Shown: positions 26,066 through 34,654 of the stretch, piece after piece
How the letters are laid out: each line of letters begins with the position of its first letter
Position numbering within the stretch: the stretch's first letter is position 1
Assembly: GCF_013035425.1 (NCBI RefSeq)
Contig: NZ_WQHX01000007.1
Coordinates: 124,001 to 188,000 of the forward strand
Origin: Ruegeria arenilitoris
GTDB lineage: Bacteria; Pseudomonadota; Alphaproteobacteria; Rhodobacterales; Rhodobacteraceae
Direction of reading: 5' to 3'
Length of the DNA stretch: 64,000 bases
Position numbers and translations under genes: made by a program
Notes under the pieces: model-generated
The model's database searches: none
The model's input: the letters and a program-made list of their open reading frames with translations, nothing else
What the model was told of the DNA's origin: nothing

Positions 26066-28858
26066 ATGGCCAAGAAAATGCTTATCGATGCCACCCACGC
26101 GGAGGAAACCCGCGTCGTGGTGGTCGACGGGAACAAGGTTGAGGAGTTCGACTTTGAGTCCGAAAACAAACGCCAGCTTGCTGGCAACATCTATCTTGCA
26201 AAAGTAACGCGGGTTGAGCCGTCTCTACAGGCGGCTTTTGTGGACTACGGTGGCAACCGCCATGGTTTTCTGGCGTTTTCGGAAATTCACCCGGATTATT
26301 ATCAAATACCGGTCGCTGACCGCGAAGCTTTGATGGAAGAGGAGCGTGCCTATGCCGAAGCAATGAAGGCACGCGATGAAGACGAAGAATCCAAACCGAA
26401 AAAACGCCGATCTAGATCGCGCAGCAAAGCTGCGGATGTTAAGTCTGATGATCCCGTTGAAACAATGGACGTGTCCTCTGAACCAACGGGGATGGAGACA
26501 ATAGATCTGGACGAAGTAGACGAAGGCGACGTTTCAGAGGTCCCCGAAGGGACGTCTCCGATGGAATTGGTTGGAGAAACCCCTGTCGAGGAACCTGAAG
26601 AATCCGCAGAAGAAGAAACTTCGGATGACACAGTCGCAGATGACGCAAACGGCGATGGATCAAGCGTAGAAGACCAGTCGGAAACTGCTTCAGAGGAAAA
26701 GCATGAGACTGTTACGCAAGAGCCCCCACAGGCAGCGGACGATGCAGACGACGGTCAGGTTAAACTTTCCAACTATACTGAATCCGATGGCTCTGAGACT
26801 GAACGGGAAGAGCCCGACAGCGACAACGCTGTCGAAGAAAGCGAAGAGGCTTCAACTGATGCCTCGGACAAAGACGACCAGATTGAGTCAGTTGCCGAGG
26901 AAGATGACAGTGAAGACATTCGACCACCCCGCAAGCCGCGTCCTCGTCGCTACAAGATCCAAGAAGTCATCAAGGTTCGCCAAGTCCTGCTGGTGCAGGT
27001 CGTTAAAGAAGAACGCGGCAACAAAGGTGCCGCCCTTACTACTTATCTTTCGCTTGCAGGCCGGTATTGCGTTCTTATGCCGAATACAGCGCGGGGCGGG
27101 GGAATTAGCCGCAAGATAACAAACGCAGCAGATCGGAAAAAATTAAAAGACATAGCGGCGGAAATTGATGTTCCCGACGGTGCCGGATTGATCGTTCGGA
27201 CAGCCGGCGCAAAGCGCACCAAATCCGAGATAAAGCGCGATTACGAATACCTGCAGCGTTTGTGGGAACAGATTCGCGAGCTTACTTTGCAGTCGATTGC
27301 TCCTGCAAAAATTTACGAAGAAGGCGATTTGGTCAAACGCTCGATCCGTGATTTGTACAATCGCGATATCGACGAAGTTCTTGTGGAGGGCGAAGGCGGG
27401 TATCGCATCGCCAAGGACTTCATGAAAATGATTATGCCGTCCCACGCTAAGAACGTGAAGCGTTATGAAGACGCGCTGCCGTTATTCGCGCGATATCAGG
27501 TCGAAAGCTATTTGGCGGGGATGTTCAACCCGACAGTTCAGTTGAAGTCTGGTGGCTATATCGTAATCGGCGTAACGGAAGCATTGGTCGCAATCGATGT
27601 AAACTCGGGCAGAGCCACAAAAGAAGGCTCGATCGAAGACACCGCGCTTAAGACCAATCTTGAAGCCGCCGAAGAGGTGGCGCGGCAATTGCGATTGCGG
27701 GACTTGGCCGGACTGATCGTCATTGACTTCATCGATATGGATGAGCGCAAGAACAATTCAGCGGTCGAAAAGCGCTTGAAGGAAAAGCTGAAAACTGATC
27801 GAGCGCGAATTCAAGTTGGTCGGATATCAGGATTTGGCTTGCTGGAAATGAGCCGTCAGCGCTTGCGGCCTGGAATGATCGAGGCAACAACGCAACCGTG
27901 CCCGTCTTGCCACGGAACCGGTTTGATCCGTTCAGATGACAATATGGCACTGTCGATACTTAGGCAGATTGAAGAGGAAGGCACGCGTCGTCGCTCTCGC
28001 GAGGTTTTGGTTCGGTGCCCAGTAAGTATCGCCAATTTCCTGATGAACCAAAAGAGAGAACATATTGCCCAAATCGAGTCCCGGTACGGGTTGTCAGTTC
28101 GGGTTGAGGGCGACGTGCATCTCGTTAGCCCTGACTTTTCAATGGAGAAATTCAAGACAGCCAGCCGGATCGTGCCCGAAGCGACCGCGCCTGTAGTTTC
28201 GGTGGACGCCTCACTTATGGATCTGGTGGATTCGACCGAAGAACCCGAAGTTGAAGACGAAAACACCGAGCAAACAGAAGAAGAAGCCAAGCCTAAGCGC
28301 AAACGCCGTCGTCGTCGTCGCAAGAAGAGCGGAGTCAATTCGGATGCGACCGAATCCGATGTCGCGGAAGGCGAACCTGTTGAGGTTGCCGGTACTGACG
28401 AACAGGTATCTGCAGAAGAAGAAGGCGGTGCTAAGTCCGAACCCGCAGAGGATGAAGAAAAGTCAGCAAAACCCAAGAAACGCCGCGCGCCGCGTCGACG
28501 GAAGAAAGACGCAGATGTGCAACCTGCTGCGGAAGTAGAGACACTTAAGAATGCTCAGGATGAAACGGTTGAGAAACCCACCGCCATCGAAGCTGAAGCA
28601 GAGCAACAGGAGATCGAGGTCCAGAATACCGAAGGTGACAAAAAGGTATCTGAAGTAGTTGCAGAGCCATCTGGCGTAAACGACGCAGTAACTGCGTCTG
28701 AAGTGTCAGAAAATATTGCTGCAACTGAGGAGGCAGACCCCGAACTACCTGAAAAGCTTGGAGAAGCGTCTGAACCGGTACTCGAGACTGTTGCCGAAGA
28801 ACCCAAGCCAGCTCGGGCCAAACCCAAACGCCGAGGTTGGTGGTCACTAGGGCAATGA
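26066..28858 (+). CDS. rne: Ribonuclease E
   Basis: The endoribonuclease that starts mRNA decay and processes rRNA and tRNA, and the scaffold of the degradosome. About 930 residues from the ATG at 26066 (MAKKMLIDATHAEETRVVVV). The N-terminal S1 domain is split by an acidic, low-complexity insertion of about 190 residues (about 95-285). The catalytic half follows, with the DNase-I-like active site (NSGRATKEGSIEDTALKTN and IDFIDMD) and the zinc-link CPSCHGTG (about 612-619). The C-terminal third is disordered, with alternating acidic runs and basic runs such as KPKRKRRRRRRKK. It ends in RRGWWSLGQ, like the PNPase-binding tail of Caulobacter RNase E. A strong terminator follows. Confidence 0.95.
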   Translation: MAKKMLIDATHAEETRVVVVDGNKVEEFDFESENKRQLAGNIYLAKVTRVEPSLQAAFVDYGGNRHGFLAFSEIHPDYYQIPVADREALMEEERAYAEAMKARDEDEESKPKKRRSRSRSKAADVKSDDPVETMDVSSEPTGMETIDLDEVDEGDVSEVPEGTSPMELVGETPVEEPEESAEEETSDDTVADDANGDGSSVEDQSETASEEKHETVTQEPPQAADDADDGQVKLSNYTESDGSETEREEPDSDNAVEESEEASTDASDKDDQIESVAEEDDSEDIRPPRKPRPRRYKIQEVIKVRQVLLVQVVKEERGNKGAALTTYLSLAGRYCVLMPNTARGGGISRKITNAADRKKLKDIAAEIDVPDGAGLIVRTAGAKRTKSEIKRDYEYLQRLWEQIRELTLQSIAPAKIYEEGDLVKRSIRDLYNRDIDEVLVEGEGGYRIAKDFMKMIMPSHAKNVKRYEDALPLFARYQVESYLAGMFNPTVQLKSGGYIVIGVTEALVAIDVNSGRATKEGSIEDTALKTNLEAAEEVARQLRLRDLAGLIVIDFIDMDERKNNSAVEKRLKEKLKTDRARIQVGRISGFGLLEMSRQRLRPGMIEATTQPCPSCHGTGLIRSDDNMALSILRQIEEEGTRRRSREVLVRCPVSIANFLMNQKREHIAQIESRYGLSVRVEGDVHLVSPDFSMEKFKTASRIVPEATAPVVSVDASLMDLVDSTEEPEVEDENTEQTEEEAKPKRKRRRRRRKKSGVNSDATESDVAEGEPVEVAGTDEQVSAEEEGGAKSEPAEDEEKSAKPKKRRAPRRRKKDADVQPAAEVETLKNAQDETVEKPTAIEAEAEQQEIEVQNTEGDKKVSEVVAEPSGVNDAVTASEVSENIAATEEADPELPEKLGEASEPVLETVAEEPKPARAKPKRRGWWSLGQ

Positions 28859-28862
28859 AAAA

Positions 28863-28889
28863 AAGCGGACCTTTTGGTCCGCTTTTTTC
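28863..28889. terminator. Bidirectional terminator between rne and tusA
   Basis: A 9-bp stem aagcggacc/ggtccgctt with a TTTT loop, preceded by A residues and followed by T residues. It would end both rne (plus strand) and the converging tusA transcript. Confidence 0.9.
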
Positions 28890-28908
28890 GAGTAGATCAA
28901 AGGCGTGA

Positions 28909-29142
28909 TCAGGACGATTTTTGGATTAAATAAACCTGATGGTCATTTGCGTCTTCGCGAGAAAGCAATTTGTGGCCTGCCTCGGCGCAAAAATGCGGGA
29001 CGTCTACAATAGCAGCAGGATCGTCCGCTAAAACGCGCAGCAACGCTCCGGCCGGCATGGACTTTAGCCGCTTTCTTGCCTTTAAGACGGGCAGGGGACA
29101 CAAAAGCCCGAGCGCGTCCAGTGTTTCATCGGTATCTTCCAT
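28909..29142 (-). CDS. TusA-family sulfurtransferase
   Basis: A small sulfur-carrier protein of 77 residues. The signature DALGLLCPLPVLKARKRL includes the Cys-Pro-X-Pro motif at about residues 15-18 whose Cys carries persulfide sulfur. The start at 29142 (MEDTDETLDALG) gives the family length; an in-frame extension to 29226 has no TusA counterpart. In other bacteria such proteins feed tRNA thiolation or molybdenum enzymes. mnmA is present at 59.6-60.7 kb, but a link is only a guess. It is divergent from ccdA. Confidence 0.88.
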   Translation of the reverse strand: MEDTDETLDALGLLCPLPVLKARKRLKSMPAGALLRVLADDPAAIVDVPHFCAEAGHKLLSREDANDHQVYLIQKSS

Positions 29143-29247
29143 TGTTCTGGAAATATGTGTTGTGCGCGACGCTGTCCAGCGCGCAACCACGAGGATGTGA
29201 CCGAATAGACCCGTGACGCGAAGCATCGGATAACATATGTCCGACTC

Positions 29248-30000
29248 ATGTTCGGAATAGATATCATTGATGCAGGATTACTGCCCGCCATGCTTGTTGC
29301 AATGATTGGTGGGCTAATCAGCTTTCTGTCGCCATGCGTACTGCCAATTGTCCCACCCTATCTTGCATATATGAGCGGCGTGACGATTAACGAAATGCAG
29401 GATGAATCCCACGCAAGACGCAAAGCCACCTTGTCGGCTTTGTTTTTTGTGCTGGGTTTGTCGACAGTCTTTTTGTTGTTGGGGTTTACCGCTTCGGCTT
29501 TCGGGGCGTTTGTGCTGCAAAATCAAGAACATTTCGCAAAGATGTCGGGCGCCATTGTAATCGTGTTCGGCCTGCATTTTTTGAATATTATCCGCATACC
29601 TCTACTGGACCGAGAGGCTCGCGTAGAAACCAAGGACTCTGGGGGATCGGTTTTCGGGGCTTACGTCTTGGGGCTAGCTTTTGCATTTGGTTGGACCCCA
29701 TGCATTGGACCGCAGCTAGGAGCAATCTTGTCATTGGCGGCCTCCGAAGCTTCCGTTGCAAGAGGGACTTTTTTGTTGGGGGTTTATGCAGCGGGTCTGG
29801 GAATTCCATTTTTGTTGGCGGCTATGTTTCTAAATAGGTCAATGAAATTCATGAACTGGATCAAGCCGCACATGGGGACCATTGAAAAGGTCATGGGTGC
29901 CTTGCTGTTGTTTGTCGGTATCATGCTGATAACCGGCCTGTTTACACAGTTTAGTTTGTGGTTGGTCGAAACCTTCCCCGGATTGGCAGCACTAGGTTAA
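29248..30000 (+). CDS. ccdA: Cytochrome c biogenesis protein CcdA
   Basis: An inner-membrane thiol reductase that carries electrons from cytoplasmic thioredoxin to periplasmic CcmG/CcmH-type proteins. The 250-residue protein has six membrane helices. One cysteine is in SPCVLPIVPPYLAYMSG (about residues 29-45), and the partner Cys is in FGWTPCIGPQLGA (about 146-158). This is the short CcdA form without a DsbD periplasmic domain. It is unlinked to the ccm genes at 13-17 kb but acts in the same pathway. Confidence 0.93.
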   Translation: MFGIDIIDAGLLPAMLVAMIGGLISFLSPCVLPIVPPYLAYMSGVTINEMQDESHARRKATLSALFFVLGLSTVFLLLGFTASAFGAFVLQNQEHFAKMSGAIVIVFGLHFLNIIRIPLLDREARVETKDSGGSVFGAYVLGLAFAFGWTPCIGPQLGAILSLAASEASVARGTFLLGVYAAGLGIPFLLAAMFLNRSMKFMNWIKPHMGTIEKVMGALLLFVGIMLITGLFTQFSLWLVETFPGLAALG

Positions 30001-30077
30001 CCCTTTAGCAAATTGGCGATGATGTTGTCGTTGCAGGCCTTACCTTAAAGGCAATGCTACGCTAACTTGTTGACCAA

Positions 30078-31292
30078 ATGAGCAGTAAGAACAGACCTCC
30101 GCAAATATTCAAACGCCGGGTATTTTACATTCCGGGATACGATCCATTTCCGCCACGTCGATACCGTGAATTGTACCGTAAAGAGGGGAAAGAACAGGCG
30201 GAAATCTCGGGTTACTCGATCAGCGTCTCGGCCGGTTCAGTAAGCGGTTCTAACAATTGGCATGTCACGTCTGTGCAAGAAGGCGTTGAAGTTCAGACCG
30301 AATTTGAGGTCCTGCCCTGGTCGGATATCGTTCAACGCAGCATGTCAGGGTCGATCCTGGTAACATATATCCAAATGGCCAGAACCGTTTGGACATATGT
30401 GTCGACAGGCGTTTTTTGGCGCTTGATGCGGCTTCGTAAAGGACCAGTTCTGGCGGCGCTTTACCCAGTTGTAATGTTAATTTTGCAATTGTTGATAGCC
30501 ATTTTGATTGCGTTGTCGATCTACGCATTGATTGATACGTACATGGGCGAACTGGCAATTCTGCCCGCTGCTTTAGGGGCCTATTGTTCCTTATTTTGGT
30601 TCCGGCGCATCGATAATCGTTTGTTCGCCTATTACTTGTTGCATGATTACGCATATTCTTCTCGCTTGCGCGGTGTGGTTTCACCGGAGTTGAACGACCG
30701 GCTACAACTTTTTAGCAAACGAATAAATGAGGCCCTCAGTGCCGAACTGAATGAGGTTTTGATCGTTGGCCACAGCTCAGGGGCACATTTGGGTGTAATG
30801 GCGTTAGCTGACGTCCTGCGAAAGCGCGATGGTTTCCGGAACAGCCCGTCCTTATCACTTTTAACTTTGGGGCAGGTTATTCCGATGCTCGCTTTTTTGC
30901 CCAAAGCGCATCGGTTACGAAAGGACCTTCACGATCTTTCCATCGGTTCAAATTTGACTTGGGTGGATGTGTCCGCGCCTGGTGATGGTTGTACCTTTGC
31001 CTTATGTGACCCTGTGGCAGTCAGTGGAGTCGCGAGGCAAGGGCAAAAGTGGCCGCTTGTCCTTTCTGCAGCATTTACGCAAACACTTTCTGCTGAGAGG
31101 TGGAAAACACTGCGCTGGCGGTTTTTTCGATTACACTTTCAGTATTTGTGTGCCTTCGATCGACCCGGCGATTACGACTATTTCAGAATAACGGCAGGGC
31201 CACTAACACTCAGAAAACGGTTCGAGGAACGCGCTCCGTCACAGTCTCGTATCACACGAACTGCTTCAAAATATACTTCGGTAAGTGCATGA
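30078..31292 (+). CDS. Membrane-associated alpha/beta-hydrolase-like protein
   Basis: A 404-residue protein of unknown function. Two adjacent membrane helices lie at about residues 125-170 (VVMLILQLLIAILIALSIY and AILPAALGAYCSLFWF). After them comes a lipase-type nucleophile elbow, VLIVGHSSGAHLG (about 226-238), whose Ser would be the nucleophile. The N-terminus contains FYIPGYDPFPPRRYRELY, which resembles the oxyanion region of hydrolases. No signal peptide is evident. It overlaps the P450 gene by four bases (ATGA), so the two are translationally coupled and likely act together, perhaps on a lipid or ester substrate. Confidence 0.65.
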   Translation: MSSKNRPPQIFKRRVFYIPGYDPFPPRRYRELYRKEGKEQAEISGYSISVSAGSVSGSNNWHVTSVQEGVEVQTEFEVLPWSDIVQRSMSGSILVTYIQMARTVWTYVSTGVFWRLMRLRKGPVLAALYPVVMLILQLLIAILIALSIYALIDTYMGELAILPAALGAYCSLFWFRRIDNRLFAYYLLHDYAYSSRLRGVVSPELNDRLQLFSKRINEALSAELNEVLIVGHSSGAHLGVMALADVLRKRDGFRNSPSLSLLTLGQVIPMLAFLPKAHRLRKDLHDLSIGSNLTWVDVSAPGDGCTFALCDPVAVSGVARQGQKWPLVLSAAFTQTLSAERWKTLRWRFFRLHFQYLCAFDRPGDYDYFRITAGPLTLRKRFEERAPSQSRITRTASKYTSVSA

Positions 31293-32638
31293 AGCCGCCG
31301 AAACCAAAATCCCGAGAGGGACGGGTCACGCTGTGGCGATACGCAAAACTTTTCAAACAAGATCTATTGTCCGCTCAGCCAGAGCGGCTTTATCGGGCTT
31401 GGATGGCAGAGTTTCGCACACCTTTTTTTCGATCTTTTTTGATCAATCAACCAGAACTGATTGACTTAGTCTTGAAAGAACGCCCGGAGGATTTTCCCAA
31501 GTCCAAACGTGTCGGTGAAGGCTTGCGTCCACTTTTGGGAAACTCTGTTTTCCTGACCAATGGAGAAACCTGGAAACGGCAACGTCGCGTGATCGATCCT
31601 GCTTTCGAGGGTGGCCGCCTCAAAGACACTTTTCCAGCTATGTTGGCTGCGGCCCAAGCCTGCGTCGATAGACTTCAAACGCATATAAATTCAGACCTCG
31701 AATTTGAGGAGTTCACGAGTCACGTTGCGGCCGATGTCATATTCCGAACATTGTTTTCTGTGCCCATCGATAACAAAGTTGCGGCGCAAGTTTTTAAGAA
31801 ATTCAAGGCATACCAACGAGAACAACCATTGATGAACCTGGCCGCTTTCTTTCCTTTGCCGCATTGGATTCCTAGGTTTTTTTCCCGGGAAACGCGCAAA
31901 ACAGCGCGCGACATCAGGGAACTGATTCGAATGATGACCGAGGAGCGGGCCAAGTTGATCATTGCAGGTAACGCACCCGACGATCTTGCAACAAAGATAA
32001 TGACGACGCCCGACCCTGAAACAGGGCTTTGCTTGGAAGAAGATGAAATGGTCGATCAGGTGGCGATCTTTTTTCTCGCTGGCCACGAAACCAGCGCTTC
32101 AGCACTCGCGTGGACATTATATTTGGTGGCGCTCAATCCAGAATGGCAAGATCGCCTTGCAGAGGAGGCGCAACATCTGGACGCACCAGACTTCGCCTCG
32201 GTTTCCCGCCTACAAATCTGTCGTGATGTTTTTCGTGAGGCATTACGGCTCTATCCGCCTGTTCCAATGATGGTCCGGGAAACAAGCTGCCCTGAGCAAT
32301 TTCGCGGCCGAAACATAGCTCGAGGGTCTCAGATCATACTCAGCCCTTGGCACCTGCACCGGCACGAACGCTTATGGGAACGCCCTGATGAGTTTGATCC
32401 CTCAAGATGGCAAACGGAAAACGGCAGATCCTGTCAGAGGGATGCTTATATCCCTTTTTCCACCGGACCCCGTGTTTGTATCGGTTCTGGCTTTGCTATG
32501 ATCGAAGGCCCACTGATTCTATCGATGCTGCTGCGGCAGTTCCGTTTCGAAACAATCCCTGTAAAAACCCCTGTACCGGTCGCACATCTTACCGTTCGCT
32601 CTAAGGACGGAATTTGGTTAAGGGTACGTGGGCGCTAA
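31289..32638 (+). CDS. Cytochrome P450
   Basis: A heme monooxygenase of about 449 residues. The oxygen-binding I-helix motif is FFLAGHETSASALAW (about residues 260-274), the K-helix ExxR is in FREALRLYPP, and the heme-ligand Cys is in FSTGPRVCIGSGFAM (about Cys396). No membrane anchor is seen, so it should be soluble and need separate ferredoxin partners, which are not in this window. The ATG at 31289 overlaps the upstream hydrolase stop. A longer in-frame extension into that gene was rejected. The substrate is unknown. Confidence 0.92.
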   Translation: MKPPKPKSREGRVTLWRYAKLFKQDLLSAQPERLYRAWMAEFRTPFFRSFLINQPELIDLVLKERPEDFPKSKRVGEGLRPLLGNSVFLTNGETWKRQRRVIDPAFEGGRLKDTFPAMLAAAQACVDRLQTHINSDLEFEEFTSHVAADVIFRTLFSVPIDNKVAAQVFKKFKAYQREQPLMNLAAFFPLPHWIPRFFSRETRKTARDIRELIRMMTEERAKLIIAGNAPDDLATKIMTTPDPETGLCLEEDEMVDQVAIFFLAGHETSASALAWTLYLVALNPEWQDRLAEEAQHLDAPDFASVSRLQICRDVFREALRLYPPVPMMVRETSCPEQFRGRNIARGSQIILSPWHLHRHERLWERPDEFDPSRWQTENGRSCQRDAYIPFSTGPRVCIGSGFAMIEGPLILSMLLRQFRFETIPVKTPVPVAHLTVRSKDGIWLRVRGR

Positions 32639-32710
32639 CAATCTACCATCGGTTTGCAGGTTGCTGTATGCGAAAGATGAATTCGGAATCATTTTGAACG
32701 GGAAAGAGTT

Positions 32711-33592
32711 ATGTCCAAGGCAGAACAACGCGCGCAAATGACCAACGGTGCGGGATTTATCGCCGCATTGGACCAAAGTGGTGGCTCGACCCCAAAGGCG
32801 CTGGCACTGTATGGAGTGCCTGAAACTGATTACAGCTCGGACGAAGAAATGTTCGGCGAAATTCAAGAAATGCGCGCCCGGATCATTCTTGCAGACGATT
32901 TCACCAAGGACAAAGTGATCGGCGCCATTCTATTCGAGCGCACGCTAGGTGAAGAAATCGACGGCCACAAAGTAGCTGACTATCTCTGGTCTGTAAAAGG
33001 CATCGTTCCTTTCTTGAAAATAGACAAGGGCTTGGAAGAAACAGCAAACGGCGTTCAACTGATGAAGCCAATCCCTGGGCTGGCGGATACTTTGTCCAAA
33101 GCACAAGGTGTATTCGGTACCAAAGAGCGATCAGTCATACACGAAGCAAACGCAGATGGCATAGCGGCGATTGTCGCCCAGCAATTCGACGTAGCCCGAG
33201 AGGTCACAGACGCGGGCATGGTTCCAATAGTCGAGCCAGAGGTTAACATCCATTCTGAAACCAAGGCCGAAGCCGAGAATATTCTTAAGGAAGAAATTCT
33301 AAAGAATTTGGATCAACTGACCGAAGGGCAGGAGATCATGCTGAAACTGACGCTTCCCAACCAAGCGAATCTTTATGACGAAGTAGCAGATCACCCTCGG
33401 GTATTACGTGTAGTGGCATTGTCCGGTGGATATTCGACCGAGCAAGCCTGTGACCTGCTAAACCAAAATAACAAGATGATTGCGTCGTTCTCTCGCGCCC
33501 TTACGGAAGGGCTGGCAAAGCAGCAATCGGATGCTGAATTTAACGCTGCTCTGGGCAGCAACATAAACAAAATCCATCAAGCTTCTGTTTAG
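32711..33592 (+). CDS. Class I fructose-bisphosphate aldolase
   Basis: Cleaves fructose 1,6-bisphosphate, or makes it in gluconeogenesis, through a Schiff-base lysine and without a metal. The 293-residue protein contains ALDQSGGSTPKALALYG near the start, the lysine-bearing VPFLKIDKGLEE (about residues 100-111), MVPIVEPEVNI (about 172-182) and a C-terminal ALSGGYSTEQAC. This class I type is frequent in marine alphaproteobacteria. It stands alone, with a gap of 72 bases after the P450 gene and a convergent neighbour (tag). Confidence 0.93.
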   Translation: MSKAEQRAQMTNGAGFIAALDQSGGSTPKALALYGVPETDYSSDEEMFGEIQEMRARIILADDFTKDKVIGAILFERTLGEEIDGHKVADYLWSVKGIVPFLKIDKGLEETANGVQLMKPIPGLADTLSKAQGVFGTKERSVIHEANADGIAAIVAQQFDVAREVTDAGMVPIVEPEVNIHSETKAEAENILKEEILKNLDQLTEGQEIMLKLTLPNQANLYDEVADHPRVLRVVALSGGYSTEQACDLLNQNNKMIASFSRALTEGLAKQQSDAEFNAALGSNINKIHQASV

Positions 33593-33597
33593 AAGAA

Positions 33598-34200
33598 TTA
33601 TTCCGGCTTTATTAGCGAGCGGCGCAACAGCGTCGCTTTTTCCCGCATGATGCAGCCTTCGACGTGATCGTTGACAAGACCCATTGCCTGCATAAACGCA
33701 TAAACGGTTGTGGGTCCGACGAACTTCCAACCTCGCTTCTTTAGCTCTTTCGATAGAGCAACCGACTCGGGTGAGGTCGATGCCAGGCGGGGCGTCCTTT
33801 GGACCTCGGTTTCATAGCGCCAAACAAAGCCAGCCAACGATCCCTCTGCCGCCACCAACTCTTGCATTCGTTGGGCATTGTTAATTACGGCCTCAATCTT
33901 GCCGCGATGACGAATAATGTTGGCATCTTGAAGCAATCGGGCGACATCGACTTCGTCAAACAAAGCGATCTTGTTAAAGTCAAATCCGCAAAAGGCACGG
34001 CGGAAATTCTCACGTTTATTCAGGATCGTGCGCCAACTCAGGCCTGATTGAAAACTCTCCAGGCAAAGCTTTTCAAATAAACGCCTTTCGTCAAAGACAG
34101 GGTAACCCCATTCAGAGTCGTGGTACTCGAAGAATTCAGGCGCTGCCTGACACCAAGCACAGCGCATCCGCCCATCCGGTCCAGAAACTGTATCAGACAT
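33598..34200 (-). CDS. tag: DNA-3-methyladenine glycosylase I
   Basis: A base-excision repair enzyme that removes 3-methyladenine. The 200-residue protein has the N-terminal zinc-site start RCAWCQAAPEFFEYHDSEWG (about residues 13-32) and the helix-hairpin-helix region with LCLESFQSGLSWRTILNKR. The C-terminal AFMQAMGLVNDHVEGC carries the remaining zinc ligands. It probably ends the operon fumC-DUF4169-RHH-tag, 59 bases after the RHH gene. Confidence 0.95.
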   Translation of the reverse strand: MSDTVSGPDGRMRCAWCQAAPEFFEYHDSEWGYPVFDERRLFEKLCLESFQSGLSWRTILNKRENFRRAFCGFDFNKIALFDEVDVARLLQDANIIRHRGKIEAVINNAQRMQELVAAEGSLAGFVWRYETEVQRTPRLASTSPESVALSKELKKRGWKFVGPTTVYAFMQAMGLVNDHVEGCIMREKATLLRRSLIKPE

Positions 34201-34259
34201 TAAAATACCCTTTTTACTTCACAGGGCTTCAGTGGCCCTTTACTTCAAAAGACAAGGAT

Positions 34260-34481
34260 TCAATTTTTTGACCAATACCAATTTAAAACGAATACCCGAA
34301 TAGCCGATGCCAAACCTGTATCAGGGTTCCGGGCGGCATCAATTTCTGAAGCTAGGACGTTGATAGGAATTGATTTTGATTGTGCGATCTCGCGAAATGC
34401 ATTCCAAAACTCATCCTCCAGCGACACCGAGGTTCGATGACCCTGCAGCGTAAGCGATCGTTTGATCGGAGGCCCACTCAT
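34260..34481 (-). CDS. Ribbon-helix-helix domain protein
   Basis: A 73-residue protein with a predicted ribbon-helix-helix fold (RHH_4 type). The strand segment KRSLTLQGHRTSVSLEDEFW is followed by two helices (AFREIAQSKSIPINVLASEI). It may bind DNA, although members of this group are uncharacterised. Its start overlaps the DUF4169 stop (ATGA) and it belongs to the fumC operon. No toxin partner is adjacent. Confidence 0.85.
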   Translation of the reverse strand: MSGPPIKRSLTLQGHRTSVSLEDEFWNAFREIAQSKSIPINVLASEIDAARNPDTGLASAIRVFVLNWYWSKN

Positions 34482-34654
34482 TTATCCAACTCGTGATTAT
34501 CCAATTCTTTCTTGGACTTGGAACGCTCAAGATCAGTTGCTTCCTTCTCGGCTTTGCTACGACCATAACAGAAGGAATTCCGATCCGCGCGGGCCTTTTT
34601 CTCGGCCCGCGACTTTGCTTTTCTATACCGGTTCAGGTTGACCGGCTTGCCCAT
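34478..34654 (-). CDS. DUF4169 family small protein
   Basis: A 58-residue, highly charged protein starting [20 protein letters not shown] and ending DNHELDK. It is rich in Lys, Arg and Glu with no membrane segment, so it is probably helical. The function is unknown. Its ATG shares a base with the fumC stop (TGATG), and its TGA overlaps the RHH start, so all three are translationally coupled. This order is a recurring feature of Rhodobacteraceae. Confidence 0.88.
   Translation of the reverse strand: MGKPVNLNRYRKAKSRAEKKARADRNSFCYGRSKAEKEATDLERSKSKKELDNHELDK

Noticed and set aside
31100..31288. N-terminal extension of the P450
   Set aside because: It overlaps the upstream hydrolase gene in another frame, and the extra residues are not P450-like. 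The ATGA overlap at 31289 is the better start.
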